A DNA stretch of 21,187 nucleotides from CAYVWB01 sp964455395 (GTDB lineage Bacteria > Desulfobacterota > Desulfovibrionia > Desulfovibrionales > Desulfovibrionaceae). The stretch is taken from the NCBI GenBank assembly GCA_964455395.1, contig CAYVWB010000073.1, positions 1 through 21,187 on the forward strand, written 5' to 3'. The translations under genes and the position numbers were made by a program. The notes under the pieces were generated by a model, which was given only the letters and a program-made list of their open reading frames with translations, ran no database searches and was not told the DNA's origin. This document shows, one piece after another, positions 8,238-15,291 of the stretch (within the stretch, counting starts at the first letter, position 1; every line of letters begins with the position of its first letter).

Positions 8238-8266
8238 TTGGCATTTTCCGCAGAGGCGGCTATCCT
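8238..8266 (+). promoter_or_regulatory. Predicted promoter of the binding-protein/GH3 operon
   Basis: TTGGCA (8238-8243), a 17-nt spacer and TATCCT (8261-8266). The spacing and -35 are good and the -10 is moderate. Transcription would begin about 7-8 nt downstream, at or next to the ATG at 8274, which would make a leaderless or nearly leaderless mRNA. Confidence 0.45.
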
Positions 8267-8273
8267 GCCCGGC

Positions 8274-9590
8274 ATGTCTGCGCGTCACCCCCCCCATCCA
8301 CGCCACCTTCACCCTGCCGCAAGTCGTTTCCGGACCCTGCCGGCGGCGCTTGCGGTTCGCGTCGTCCTGCTGATGGCCCTGCTTGTCTGCCTGTCCATGC
8401 CCGGGAGCCGCGCCCACGCGGAGGCCACCGCCTTCCGCGGCGACGTGGTGCTGGGCATGTCCGCAGCGTTCACCGGTCCCAGCCGCGGCCTGGGGGTGGA
8501 GTTCTACCGCGGCGCCCAGGCCTTCTTCCAGCAGGTGAACCTGCGCGGCGGCGTGCACGGCCAGCGCGTGACGCTGCGCACCATGGACGACGGCTACAAT
8601 CCTACCCCCGCGGTGGAAAACACCATGCGGCTGCTGAAAGACCCGGCGGTGCTGGCGCTTTTCGGGTACGTGGGCACGCCCACCACCACGCGGGTGCTGC
8701 CTCTGCTGCGGGTGGTGCGGGAAACGCCGGCGCATCTCTTTTTTCCCTTCACCGGCGCCCAACCCTTGCGGGAGCCCCCCTACGGCCGGTTCGTGTTCAA
8801 TCTGCGCGCATCCTATCATGAGGAGACGGCCGGACTGGTGGACCGCTTCTTCGCGGTGGGCCGCCGCCGCATCGCCGTGTTCTATCAGGCGGACGCGTAC
8901 GGCCGCAGCGGCTGGGAAGGCGTGCGTCGGGCTCTGGCGCAACACGACGCGGCCATCGTGGGGGAGGCGTCCTACCAGCGCGGGCGGGACTTCAGCGACT
9001 CCATGATGGAGCAAGCGCGCCTCATCACCGCAGCCGAGCCGGACGCCGTCATCGCCGTGGGTGCGTATGGCGCATGCGCCGCCTTCATCCGCGACGCGCG
9101 AGCCCTGGGCCTGGAGGCGCCTATCGCCAACCTGTCCTTCGTGGGCAGCGAAGCCTTGCTGGAGACCCTTCAGACTCATGGCGACGGCGCGCTCACCCAT
9201 GGGCTCATCAACAGCCAGGTGACCCCGAGCTACGAGGATTTGAGCCTCCCGGCCGTACGCGAGTACCGCGCAGCCATGGACGCTCATGCGCCCCTGGCCC
9301 CCCTCGGGGTGGCGCTGGACGGCTACGAGCCCCTGCGCTACAGCTTCGTCAGCCTGGAAGGGTTCCTCGCCGCCAAGGTGATGACGCGCATTCTGGAGCG
9401 CATGGGTCCGGAGCCCAGCCCGGAAGACCTCCTTGACGCAGCGCATTCCCTGGGCCCCCTGGACGTGGGACTGGACGCGCTCATCGCCTTCGGTCCCGAC
9501 GACCACCAAGGCCTGGAGAAAATCTACTACACCACGGTGGAAGACGGCGTCTTCGCGCCCATCGTCGACTGGAGCGTCTGGAAAAAATGA
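8274..9590 (+). CDS. Periplasmic ABC-type (leucine/branched-chain family) substrate-binding protein
   Basis: Periplasmic binding protein of the Leu/Ile/Val family (Peripla_BP_6 type), 438 residues. The signal peptide has a long basic, His-rich n-region, a hydrophobic core (about 25-42) and a likely cleavage site at AHA-EA (after residue 49). The mature domain begins VVLGMSAAFTGPSRGLG, the typical first strand and ligand loop of the family, and continues with NLRGGVHGQRV, DDGYNP and LFGYVGTPTT. There are no LivHMGF transport genes alongside, so it may serve a distant transporter or act as a sensor component. The upstream frame is open well before the ATG, but the promoter geometry and the signal peptide favour 8274; no strong ribosome binding site precedes it. 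Its stop overlaps the next start (ATGA), indicating translational coupling to the GH3 enzyme. Confidence 0.88.
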   Translation: MSARHPPHPRHLHPAASRFRTLPAALAVRVVLLMALLVCLSMPGSRAHAEATAFRGDVVLGMSAAFTGPSRGLGVEFYRGAQAFFQQVNLRGGVHGQRVTLRTMDDGYNPTPAVENTMRLLKDPAVLALFGYVGTPTTTRVLPLLRVVRETPAHLFFPFTGAQPLREPPYGRFVFNLRASYHEETAGLVDRFFAVGRRRIAVFYQADAYGRSGWEGVRRALAQHDAAIVGEASYQRGRDFSDSMMEQARLITAAEPDAVIAVGAYGACAAFIRDARALGLEAPIANLSFVGSEALLETLQTHGDGALTHGLINSQVTPSYEDLSLPAVREYRAAMDAHAPLAPLGVALDGYEPLRYSFVSLEGFLAAKVMTRILERMGPEPSPEDLLDAAHSLGPLDVGLDALIAFGPDDHQGLEKIYYTTVEDGVFAPIVDWSVWKK

Positions 9591-10753
9591 CACACGCGTT
9601 TCGTATTCCGAACATGGCGGCGTTGGCCGCGGCGCTCTGCGCGCTGTTCCTGACGCTGTTCCTGACGCTGTTCCTGACGCTGGCCACGCCGCAGCCGGCG
9701 CTTTCGCTGGAAGCGGAGCCCTCCCTGGAGACCATGCTGGGCCAGATGCTGCTGGTAGGCTTCCGTGGGTTGACGCCCGACCCCGAGAGCGCCATCGGCC
9801 GGGACATCCGCGCAGGCCGGGTAGGCGGCGTCATTCTGTTCGATTACGACGTCATGCTCGAATCCCGGGAACGCAACATCGCCTCCCCGGCGCAAGTGGC
9901 GCGCCTCACGGCCGGTCTCCAGGCCATGAGCGAGACGCCGCTGTTCATCGCCGTGGACCAGGAGGGGGGCAAGGTGATGCGTCTCAAGCCGCGATACGGC
10001 TTCCCGGAGGCCCCCTCGGCCGCGGCGCTGGGCGCGCTGCCCCCGACGGCCTCCCGCACGGCCGGCGCCGACGTGGGCGCCGTGCTGGCGGGTCACGGGT
10101 TCAACGTGGACTTCGCTCCGGTGGTGGACGTCAACGTGAATCCGCTCAGTCCCGCCATCGGCGCGCTGGACCGCGCCTTTTCCGCAGACCCCGACGTGGT
10201 GGCGGAACACGCCAAGGCCTTCGTGCAGGGGCTCCATGCGCATGGCGTGCTCGCTGCGCCCAAACACTTCCCGGGACACGGCTCCAGCGCCGGCGACTCA
10301 CATCTGGGCCTGCCGGACATCACCGACACCTGGTCCCGAATGGAGCTGCAGCCCTACACGGCGCTCATCCAGGCGGGCCTGGCCGACATGATCATGACCG
10401 CACACCTCGTCCACCGCGGTCTCGACCCCTCGGGCCGTCCCGCGACTTTGTCCCGGGACGTCATCTCCGGCGTGCTCCGCGACGCCATGGGCTACGCCGG
10501 GGTGGTGGTCTCCGACGACCTCCAGATGCGCGCCATCACGGACCACTACGGCGTGGAGGAAGCCGCCGTGCTCGCCGTGCACGCCGGCGTGGACCTGCTC
10601 CTCTACGGCAACAACCTGACGTACGATCCGGACATCGCCGCCAAGGTCGTGGCGACGCTCGCCGACGAAGTGCGCGCCGGGCGAATCCCCCGCGAACGCA
10701 TCGCCGCCTCCTACGGCCGCATCATGCGGTTGAAGGCTCGGTTGCAGCGCTAG
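9587..10753 (+). CDS. Exported glycoside hydrolase family 3, NagZ-like beta-N-acetylhexosaminidase
   Basis: GH3 enzyme of 388 residues, most like NagZ, which removes GlcNAc from muropeptides. Visible motifs: IAVDQEGGKVMRL (about 121-133), the NagZ signature KHFPGHG (226-232) with D-S-H at 237-239 acting as the mobile acid/base loop, TAHLVH (271-276), and VVSDDLQM, where Asp310 is the expected nucleophile. Unlike the cytoplasmic Escherichia coli enzyme it starts with a signal peptide (about 1-40) whose core is a tandem LFLT repeat, so it is predicted to act outside the cytoplasmic membrane. It overlaps the upstream binding-protein gene by 4 bp and is followed by a terminator. With divergent mltA it suggests periplasmic peptidoglycan turnover; other beta-glycosidic substrates cannot be excluded. 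Confidence 0.9.
   Translation: MTHAFRIPNMAALAAALCALFLTLFLTLFLTLATPQPALSLEAEPSLETMLGQMLLVGFRGLTPDPESAIGRDIRAGRVGGVILFDYDVMLESRERNIASPAQVARLTAGLQAMSETPLFIAVDQEGGKVMRLKPRYGFPEAPSAAALGALPPTASRTAGADVGAVLAGHGFNVDFAPVVDVNVNPLSPAIGALDRAFSADPDVVAEHAKAFVQGLHAHGVLAAPKHFPGHGSSAGDSHLGLPDITDTWSRMELQPYTALIQAGLADMIMTAHLVHRGLDPSGRPATLSRDVISGVLRDAMGYAGVVVSDDLQMRAITDHYGVEEAAVLAVHAGVDLLLYGNNLTYDPDIAAKVVATLADEVRAGRIPRERIAASYGRIMRLKARLQR
9644..9679 (+). repeat. 12-bp tandem repeat (three units) in the GH3 signal peptide
   Basis: Three exact copies of CTGTTCCTGACG at 9644, 9656 and 9668, encoding LFLT three times in the hydrophobic core of the signal peptide. Unit gain or loss would lengthen or shorten the signal peptide by four residues while keeping frame. 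Confidence 0.85.
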
Positions 10754-10806
10754 CGTCCTGCGAAGAGCGCCGCGCACGCCACGCAGGACGGTGCCCCTTT
10801 TCCTGG
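10754..10806 (+). terminator. Rho-independent terminator after the GH3 gene
   Basis: Perfect 9-bp inverted repeat CGTCCTGCG (10754-10762) and CGCAGGACG (10782-10790), with a 19-nt loop that can itself pair, followed by a short C/T tract ending in four T. It lies directly after the GH3 stop codon. The T tract is short, so termination may be partial. Confidence 0.55.
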
Positions 10807-10890
10807 CGCCGGTTCCCTGCTATCAGGTCACCTGTTGGCCTTGCACCGGCACGCTCCTCCCATTCCCATGCACACCCTCAGGACTCGGGT

Positions 10891-12900
10891 ATGGATTTTT
10901 TTGACAGACAGGAAGCCGCGCAGCGCGCCACCACCTCGCTGATCGTCTATTTCGGTCTGGCGATGCTGCTGACGGTGGGGCTGGTGGTGGGACTGGTCTA
11001 CCTCATCCTGCAAGTCGTCTCCATGTGGCTCTCCCTCGACGAGTCTGCATGGATCCACCGCGACCAATGGGGCGCGCTGGCCATGGTCGGCGCCTTCACG
11101 GCGGCGTTCATCGGTCTCGTTTCCCGGGACAAGATCCGCGAGCTGGCCCGCGGCGGAGGCGACGCCGTGGCGCGCATGCTGAACGGAACGCTCATCCCAC
11201 GGGACACCACGGAGCCCGACTTGCGCGTGGCCTTGAACGTGACCGAAGAGATGGCCTTGGCCGCAGGTGTCGCGCCGCCGCCGGTCTACCTGCTTGCGCA
11301 TGAAGACGGGGTAAACGCCTTCGCCGCCGGGTATGCGCCGCACAGCGCAGTCATCGGCCTCACCCGCGGCGCAGTGGAGCTGCTCTCCCGCGATGAACTG
11401 CAAGGGGTGGTGGGGCATGAGCTCAGCCATGTCATCAACGGCGACATGCGACTGAACATCCGGCTCATGGGCCTCATCCACGGCGTCACCTGCATCGGCA
11501 TGGCGGGCAAGGCCATGGTGCTGCATTCCTTCAGCCGGAGTCCCCATGGCGGCAAGCGGAATCGTTTCAACATCTACGGCGTGTTGATGGGCGCCTCCCT
11601 GATGGCCGTGGGTTGCTTCGGCTCCTTCCTCGGGGGCATGCTGAAGGCCTCCATCTGCCGTCAGCGGGAATATCTGGCGGACGCCGCCTCGGTGCAGTTC
11701 ACGCGCAATCCCGCCGGCGTGGTGGGCGCGCTGGAGGTGATGGGCGGCTGGCGGAAAGGCTCTGCGCTGGATCACCCCAAAGCAGCCGCAGCCAGTCACA
11801 TGTACATCGGACAGCACCGGGCGACGTTCATGCGCCGACTGCTGGCCACGCACCCGCCTCTCGAGGAACGCATCCGTCGCATCAACCCTCTCTGGCGCGG
11901 AGCTTTTCCCCGCGTGGACGAGGCCTTCCGCGCGACCCGAGCGCACGCGCGGCAGGCGGAGGTCCCCCACCTCATGCGGATGGACGACGAACGCTCCGCA
12001 CCCGCCGAGGACGCAGAACCGCCGTCTTCCTCCGAACACGAGGGCGCAACACTGCAGGCCGCCTACCTGACGCGCGTCCGACACCTGCGGGCCGCCCTGC
12101 CGGAAACCATACGCCACGCCGCCGCCAACGCAGCCACGGCGCCGCTGCTTCTGCTGGCGCTGCTGCTGGACCGCGACCCCGCTGCGCAGGCGCAACAACT
12201 GGATATTCTGCTGGAGCGCGCAGACGTGCGCGTCCACGACCGGGTCCTCGCTCTGGCGGAACAGCTCGCTGCAGTGGAGCCCGCGGCGCGGCTGCTCTGC
12301 ATGGAAATGGCCATCCCCGCCATGCGCAGCCTGGAGCCCGACGCGTACGAAACCTTCAAGGCCGACGCCTTGGCGCTCATCTATGCGGACAATCGGGTCA
12401 ACCTTTTCGAATGGATGTGCTACCGTGGCGTGAAGGCGCGGCTGGAACCCCACTTCAACGCCAGCGACCAGGAGACCTCGGCGTCCCACATCCACTCCAT
12501 CCGCGAAATCGACCACGACACGGCGGTGTTGCTGGCGGCTTTGGCGCACGCAGGCGTCTCCCGGACGGAACACGGCGACGACGCCGAAGCCGACCCCGAA
12601 CCCACCCGCGAAGCTGCGTTCCGCGCCGGCGTCACGCTGCTGGGGCAGCCCGCCGTGACGCGCCCCGGACGGGAAGCGACAGACCTCCCCGCCATCGACG
12701 CCGCCTTGAAGCGCTGCGCACGGATGACGCCGGCTCTCAAACGCCGTCTGCTGGAAGCCGCCGCCGCCGTCATCCGCCATGACGGTCGGGTGACGCAAGG
12801 CCAGGGCGAACTGCTGCGCGCCGTGGCCGACGGGCTTGACTGCCCCATGCCGCCTCTGCTACCCGGCCAAGCCATACCCCCTTTTACCGCAATGCGATAA
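10891..12900 (+). CDS. M48-family membrane metallopeptidase with TerB-like C-terminal tail
   Basis: Zinc metallopeptidase of the M48 (HtpX/Ste24-like) family, 669 residues. Two N-terminal membrane helices (about 16-43 and 60-77) are followed by the catalytic core: HELSH at 176-180 is the zinc-binding HExxH motif and Glu260 in REYLAD is the likely third ligand. Two more hydrophobic segments (about 190-210 and 228-250) lie between them. After about residue 370 comes a long extension not present in HtpX. Its last part, AAAVIRHDGRVTQGQGELLRA followed by DCPMPPLLPG, resembles TerB-like domains of other large M48 proteins. The start at 10891 is chosen because AGGA lies about 7 nt upstream and the membrane helix follows; the frame stays open far upstream. 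A membrane protein quality-control role is the family expectation. YajQ follows after 17 bp. Confidence 0.92.
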   Translation: MDFFDRQEAAQRATTSLIVYFGLAMLLTVGLVVGLVYLILQVVSMWLSLDESAWIHRDQWGALAMVGAFTAAFIGLVSRDKIRELARGGGDAVARMLNGTLIPRDTTEPDLRVALNVTEEMALAAGVAPPPVYLLAHEDGVNAFAAGYAPHSAVIGLTRGAVELLSRDELQGVVGHELSHVINGDMRLNIRLMGLIHGVTCIGMAGKAMVLHSFSRSPHGGKRNRFNIYGVLMGASLMAVGCFGSFLGGMLKASICRQREYLADAASVQFTRNPAGVVGALEVMGGWRKGSALDHPKAAAASHMYIGQHRATFMRRLLATHPPLEERIRRINPLWRGAFPRVDEAFRATRAHARQAEVPHLMRMDDERSAPAEDAEPPSSSEHEGATLQAAYLTRVRHLRAALPETIRHAAANAATAPLLLLALLLDRDPAAQAQQLDILLERADVRVHDRVLALAEQLAAVEPAARLLCMEMAIPAMRSLEPDAYETFKADALALIYADNRVNLFEWMCYRGVKARLEPHFNASDQETSASHIHSIREIDHDTAVLLAALAHAGVSRTEHGDDAEADPEPTREAAFRAGVTLLGQPAVTRPGREATDLPAIDAALKRCARMTPALKRRLLEAAAAVIRHDGRVTQGQGELLRAVADGLDCPMPPLLPGQAIPPFTAMR

Positions 12901-12917
12901 CCCCAAGGGACAAAACA

Positions 12918-13409
12918 ATGCCATCCTTCGACATAGTGAGCCAAGTGGACATGCAGGAAGTGGACAACGCCGTGAACAACACCTTGAAGGAAGCCACGGC
13001 GCGCTACGACTTCAAAGGCTCCAACCCCTCCATCGAGCTGAACCGCAAAGACGGCGTGCTGCGCGTGGAAGCCAGCGACGAGATGAAGCTGAACGCCTTG
13101 CGCGAAATGCTGGTGACCAGCTTCGTGCGCCGCAAGGTGGACCCCAAGTGCCTGGAATTCGGCGAACCCGACAACGCCGCCGGCGGCCGGGTGAAGATGG
13201 AAGCCTCCATCCAGCAGGGCATCTCCAAGGAAACCGCGCAGAAGATAGTCAAACGCATCAAGGCCCTCAAGCTCAAAGCGCAACCGGCCATCCAGGACGA
13301 CCAGGTCCGCGTCACCGCGAAGAAAATCGACGACCTCCAAGTCGTCATCCAAACCCTGAACGAAGAGGACTTCGGCCTGCCCCTGCAGTTCATCAACATG
13401 AAGCGCTAG
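12918..13409 (+). CDS. yajQ: YajQ family cyclic di-GMP-binding protein
   Basis: Full-length YajQ homologue of 163 residues (the family is about 160). It opens with the family's SFDIVSQVDMQEVDNAVN and continues with RYDFKGSN; the end, ILMMKR-like LPLQFINMKR, is also typical. YajQ proteins have a tandem RNA-binding-like fold, bind nucleotides or tRNA, and in some bacteria bind cyclic di-GMP and act with a transcription factor. AGGGA 7 nt before the ATG supports the start. It follows the M48 gene by 17 bp, so the two are probably co-transcribed. Confidence 0.96.
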   Translation: MPSFDIVSQVDMQEVDNAVNNTLKEATARYDFKGSNPSIELNRKDGVLRVEASDEMKLNALREMLVTSFVRRKVDPKCLEFGEPDNAAGGRVKMEASIQQGISKETAQKIVKRIKALKLKAQPAIQDDQVRVTAKKIDDLQVVIQTLNEEDFGLPLQFINMKR

Positions 13410-13506
13410 CGCCGGATACGCCGCCACGCACGGGGCAACGCGACGACCGCCGCCCCACTCCACCGTCCATCCGCATACCGGGCCGCGTCGGCCGAGGAGT
13501 TCTCCC

Positions 13507-13860
13507 ATGCGACGCATCGCACATTCCGTCTTCTCCCGTCTTTCCGCTTGTCTTTTCGCCTGCCTGCTCGCCTGCCTGCTCCTGGGAGCCGCCGGCTGCA
13601 GCACGGTCTCCTCCGTCTCCGACACCGTCACCGGCGCCTTCGACAGCGACGACGGCGTGGATTGGAACGCGCGCGTGGGCGTCTACACCTACGACGAAGC
13701 AGTGCAGGAACTCGGCGAACCCGACGCCTGCCAGGAATACGCCGACGGCTCCAAAAGCTGCCTCTGGGAAGACGCCGACATGTTCACCTACCGTGACGAT
13801 CTGGTGCTCACCTTCGACTACTGGGGCAAGCTGGAGAGTCACGAGCAGACGCGGAACTGA
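13507..13860 (+). CDS. Small lipoprotein of unknown function
   Basis: Predicted lipoprotein of 117 residues. The signal peptide ends in a lipobox, LGAAGC with Cys31. The mature part has a short acidic spacer and then a compact domain (about 52-113) with GVYTYDEAVQELGEPDACQEY and LTFDYWGKLESHE. This pattern (a strand, the G-x-P turn after a helix, and a final strand) resembles the small BamE/SmpA-like fold that assesses gene products as outer-membrane lipoproteins, but I do not claim homology. GGAG 8 nt upstream of ATG supports the start. Two Cys (about 78 and 88) could form a disulphide. It lies 97 bp after yajQ. Confidence 0.8.
   Translation: MRRIAHSVFSRLSACLFACLLACLLLGAAGCSTVSSVSDTVTGAFDSDDGVDWNARVGVYTYDEAVQELGEPDACQEYADGSKSCLWEDADMFTYRDDLVLTFDYWGKLESHEQTRN
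13559..13582 (+). repeat. 12-bp tandem duplication in the lipoprotein signal peptide
   Basis: CGCCTGCCTGCT occurs twice in tandem, producing ACLLACLL in the hydrophobic core. This is the second signal peptide in the window with an in-frame 12-bp repeat. Confidence 0.75.
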
Positions 13861-13899
13861 ACCGACACCGCCGCCAACCGGCTCCTCTTCGGTGCTTCG

Positions 13900-13924
13900 C
13901 CGGGGCATTGCCGGGCTGCCCCGG
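13900..13924 (+). terminator. Stem-loop after the small lipoprotein gene
   Basis: Perfect 8-bp inverted repeat CCGGGGCA (13900-13907) and TGCCCCGG (13917-13924) with a 9-nt loop, 40 nt after the stop codon. There is no T run, so it could be a processing or Rho-dependent element rather than an intrinsic terminator. Confidence 0.35.
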
Positions 13925-13960
13925 AAGCGACGGTTCGCGACACGCACAGCCCCTGGAGGC

Positions 13961-13989
13961 TTGACCCGCGGCCTGTTCTTGGGGATAGT
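13961..13989 (+). promoter_or_regulatory. Predicted promoter for the secreted acidic-linker protein
   Basis: TTGACC (13961-13966), a 17-nt spacer and GATAGT (13984-13989). The -35 matches 5 of 6, the -10 matches 4 of 6, and the spacing is optimal. The start of transcription would be near 13996, leaving a leader of about 255 nt before the ATG at 14254. Confidence 0.45.
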
Positions 13990-14042
13990 TCAATGGCGCG
14001 GGGCGTGAAGGCGCGCCCCTCGCCGTGTAGCGTCGTCCTCCA

Positions 14043-14082
14043 CTCCGGGCTGCTCCGGGCCGCTCCGAGCCGCTCCGAGCAA
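14043..14082. repeat. Four tandem 10-bp repeats
   Basis: CTCCGGGCTG, CTCCGGGCCG, CTCCGAGCCG and CTCCGAGCAA follow one another without gaps, just upstream of the N run. The gap may reflect difficulty assembling this repetitive, GC-rich segment. Confidence 0.75.
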
Positions 14083-14105
14083 TCCCGGCGGGTCTGGTCC
14101 GCCCG

Positions 14106-14115
14106 NNNNNNNNNN
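14106..14115. other. Assembly gap (ten N)
   Basis: Ten N in a non-coding leader. The true length is unknown; runs of ten N are often placeholders. It falls beside tandem repeats and GC-rich hairpins. Confidence 0.95.
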
Positions 14116-14253
14116 TGATGAGCCGGCATGCGTCGTTTCGAGCCGGTTTGAACCGGGAAGCGACGGCGCCAACTGCAGGGGGGTGCGTTTCCCAAGCGGC
14201 CGCCGCCCCTTCACACCGCGAAAGCGGCCGCGAAAGACCCGGGGGTCTCCACC

Positions 14254-15108
14254 ATGGTCACGCGTCGATTGTGCATCGCCCTGTTCGCTTTCATGTTGCT
14301 CGCCCCGGCGTCCTTCGCCTGGGCGGATTTTTCGGGGTACGCCGGGGCCGGCTTCAACTACCGGAATTTCGGCCTGGGCGACGGCCGTCTCGTGCAAGGC
14401 TCCATCCGCAACACCCTGGACCGGCCCCGCGTGGACGTCCAAGTCACGGTCATCGCCATCGGCGCCGAGAGCGGGGAACCCCTCTGGGAACATACCCAGC
14501 TGCTGGGCTATTTCGCCCCCGGCGAATCCAAGGATTTCCGCGCGCCCTTCGGCCGCTTCACCGCCGAGCCCGGGGAGTTCCGCTTCCGCTTCAAGGAAAA
14601 CGAGGAGCTCATCGAGGAGCAGGAGCAGCCGCAGCCCGAACAGTCCGCCGAAGAGGCCGGCGAGGGCGAAGGGGAAGAGCCCACGCCGGAGGAAACCTAC
14701 GCCGCCTCCCCCCAGAGCAACAGCTGCTCCCGTCGGGACGACACCCCGCGCGGCCTGGAAGTGAGCGGCTCCGGCGAGTGCTCCAAAACCGTCTTCGTGC
14801 TGCTCCGCGAAGGCAGCGCGCGCTTCAACCTCTCCTATGACGAAGCGGACCCCATCACCGTCCAGCTCCTGAATGAAGAAGGCGACCCGGTGGAGTTCCT
14901 CTTCGACGCCATGACCTACTCCTATGGCTCCAAGACCGTCGAGGTGGAGGAAGCCGGCGTCTATTCACTGGCCGTGCTCGCCGACGGCGAATGGTCCATG
15001 CGCGTGCAGCAATCCGGCCAGCCGGTCCCTTCGGCAGGGGGCGACACTTCCGGAACGCGCGGACAAGGCGGCGGCGAAAGCCGCTTCATCATCGAACTGG
15101 GCCAGTAG
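14254..15108 (+). CDS. Secreted two-domain protein with acidic linker, unknown function
   Basis: Exported protein of 284 residues; signal peptide 1-24 with cleavage expected at AWA-DF. An N-terminal beta-rich domain (about 45-112: VQGSIRNTLDRPRVDVQVTV, then APGESKDFRAPF) has the layout of FxLYD-like immunoglobulin folds, which describe residues that change in length but keep a spacing of hydrophobics. A strongly acidic Glu/Gln/Pro linker follows (about 114-148). The C-terminal domain (about 168-253) alternates strands ending EFLFDAMTYSYGSKTVEVEEAGVYSLAV and resembles pre-peptidase C-terminal-type beta sandwiches. The protein ends in a Gly/Ser tail. The only two cysteines after the signal peptide (158 and 176) bracket the second domain's start. 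A GGGGGT stretch about 8 nt before the ATG may be the ribosome binding site. Domain names are tentative; no function is claimed. Confidence 0.82.
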   Translation: MVTRRLCIALFAFMLLAPASFAWADFSGYAGAGFNYRNFGLGDGRLVQGSIRNTLDRPRVDVQVTVIAIGAESGEPLWEHTQLLGYFAPGESKDFRAPFGRFTAEPGEFRFRFKENEELIEEQEQPQPEQSAEEAGEGEGEEPTPEETYAASPQSNSCSRRDDTPRGLEVSGSGECSKTVFVLLREGSARFNLSYDEADPITVQLLNEEGDPVEFLFDAMTYSYGSKTVEVEEAGVYSLAVLADGEWSMRVQQSGQPVPSAGGDTSGTRGQGGGESRFIIELGQ

Positions 15109-15227
15109 CGGGGCCTCTCGAGGCAGCGCCCCCGCCGCGCCTGCCGGCCCTTTTCCCCTGCAGACCGGAACGCAGCACGGACGCGCCAGCACGACACGGC
15201 CCCTGCGAAAGCCGTCTCCCGCACATG

Positions 15228-15271
15228 AAAGCGCCGCCCCCCCTGACCGTGACCGGGGGGCGGCGCTTTTT
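15228..15271. terminator. Strong bidirectional intrinsic terminator
   Basis: A 15-bp stem runs from AAAGCGCCGCCCCCC (15228-15242) to GGGGGGCGGCGCTTT (15255-15269), followed by T on the plus strand and preceded by A, so it has a U tract in both directions. It sits between the convergent genes ending at 15108 (plus) and 15292 (minus), as expected of a shared terminator. Confidence 0.92.
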
Positions 15272-15291
15272 CTTATGGACAGAAAATGCGC

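Larger units (their letters stand above)
13996..14253 (+). other. Long leader region with hairpins, 10-bp repeats and assembly gap
   Basis: No gene is supported in this leader of about 255 nt. It contains a GGGGCG/CGCCCC stem (14000-14019), four tandem 10-mers of the form CTCCGRGCYG (14043-14082, last unit ending AA), ten N at 14106-14115, two GCGGCCGC palindromes (about 14195-14202 and 14224-14231), and a perfect CCGC-GAAA-GCGG tetraloop hairpin (14216-14227). The structure density suggests a regulatory 5' untranslated region, but no known riboswitch family is recognised. Confidence 0.4.

Noticed and set aside
8157..9593. A 478-codon open frame on the minus strand opposite the binding-protein gene
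   Set aside because: The plus-strand protein has a signal peptide and a family match; the opposite frame is low-complexity.
9433..10890. Upstream extension of the M48 frame, overlapping the GH3 gene
   Set aside because: The extension is out of frame with the GH3 enzyme and Arg/Pro-rich. The true start at 10891 has AGGA upstream and a membrane helix directly after.
13423..13480. CACGCACGGGGCAA resembles the start of a GEMM (cyclic di-GMP-I) riboswitch
   Set aside because: The required tetraloop arm and the following GACGCAAAGC-type segment are absent, and the sequence sits between yajQ and a lipoprotein in a run of C-rich DNA.
13978..14020. GGGGATAGTTCAATGG looks like the beginning of a tRNA D arm
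   Set aside because: No acceptor stem, anticodon loop or GGTTCGA T arm follows; the sequence fits a promoter -10 instead.
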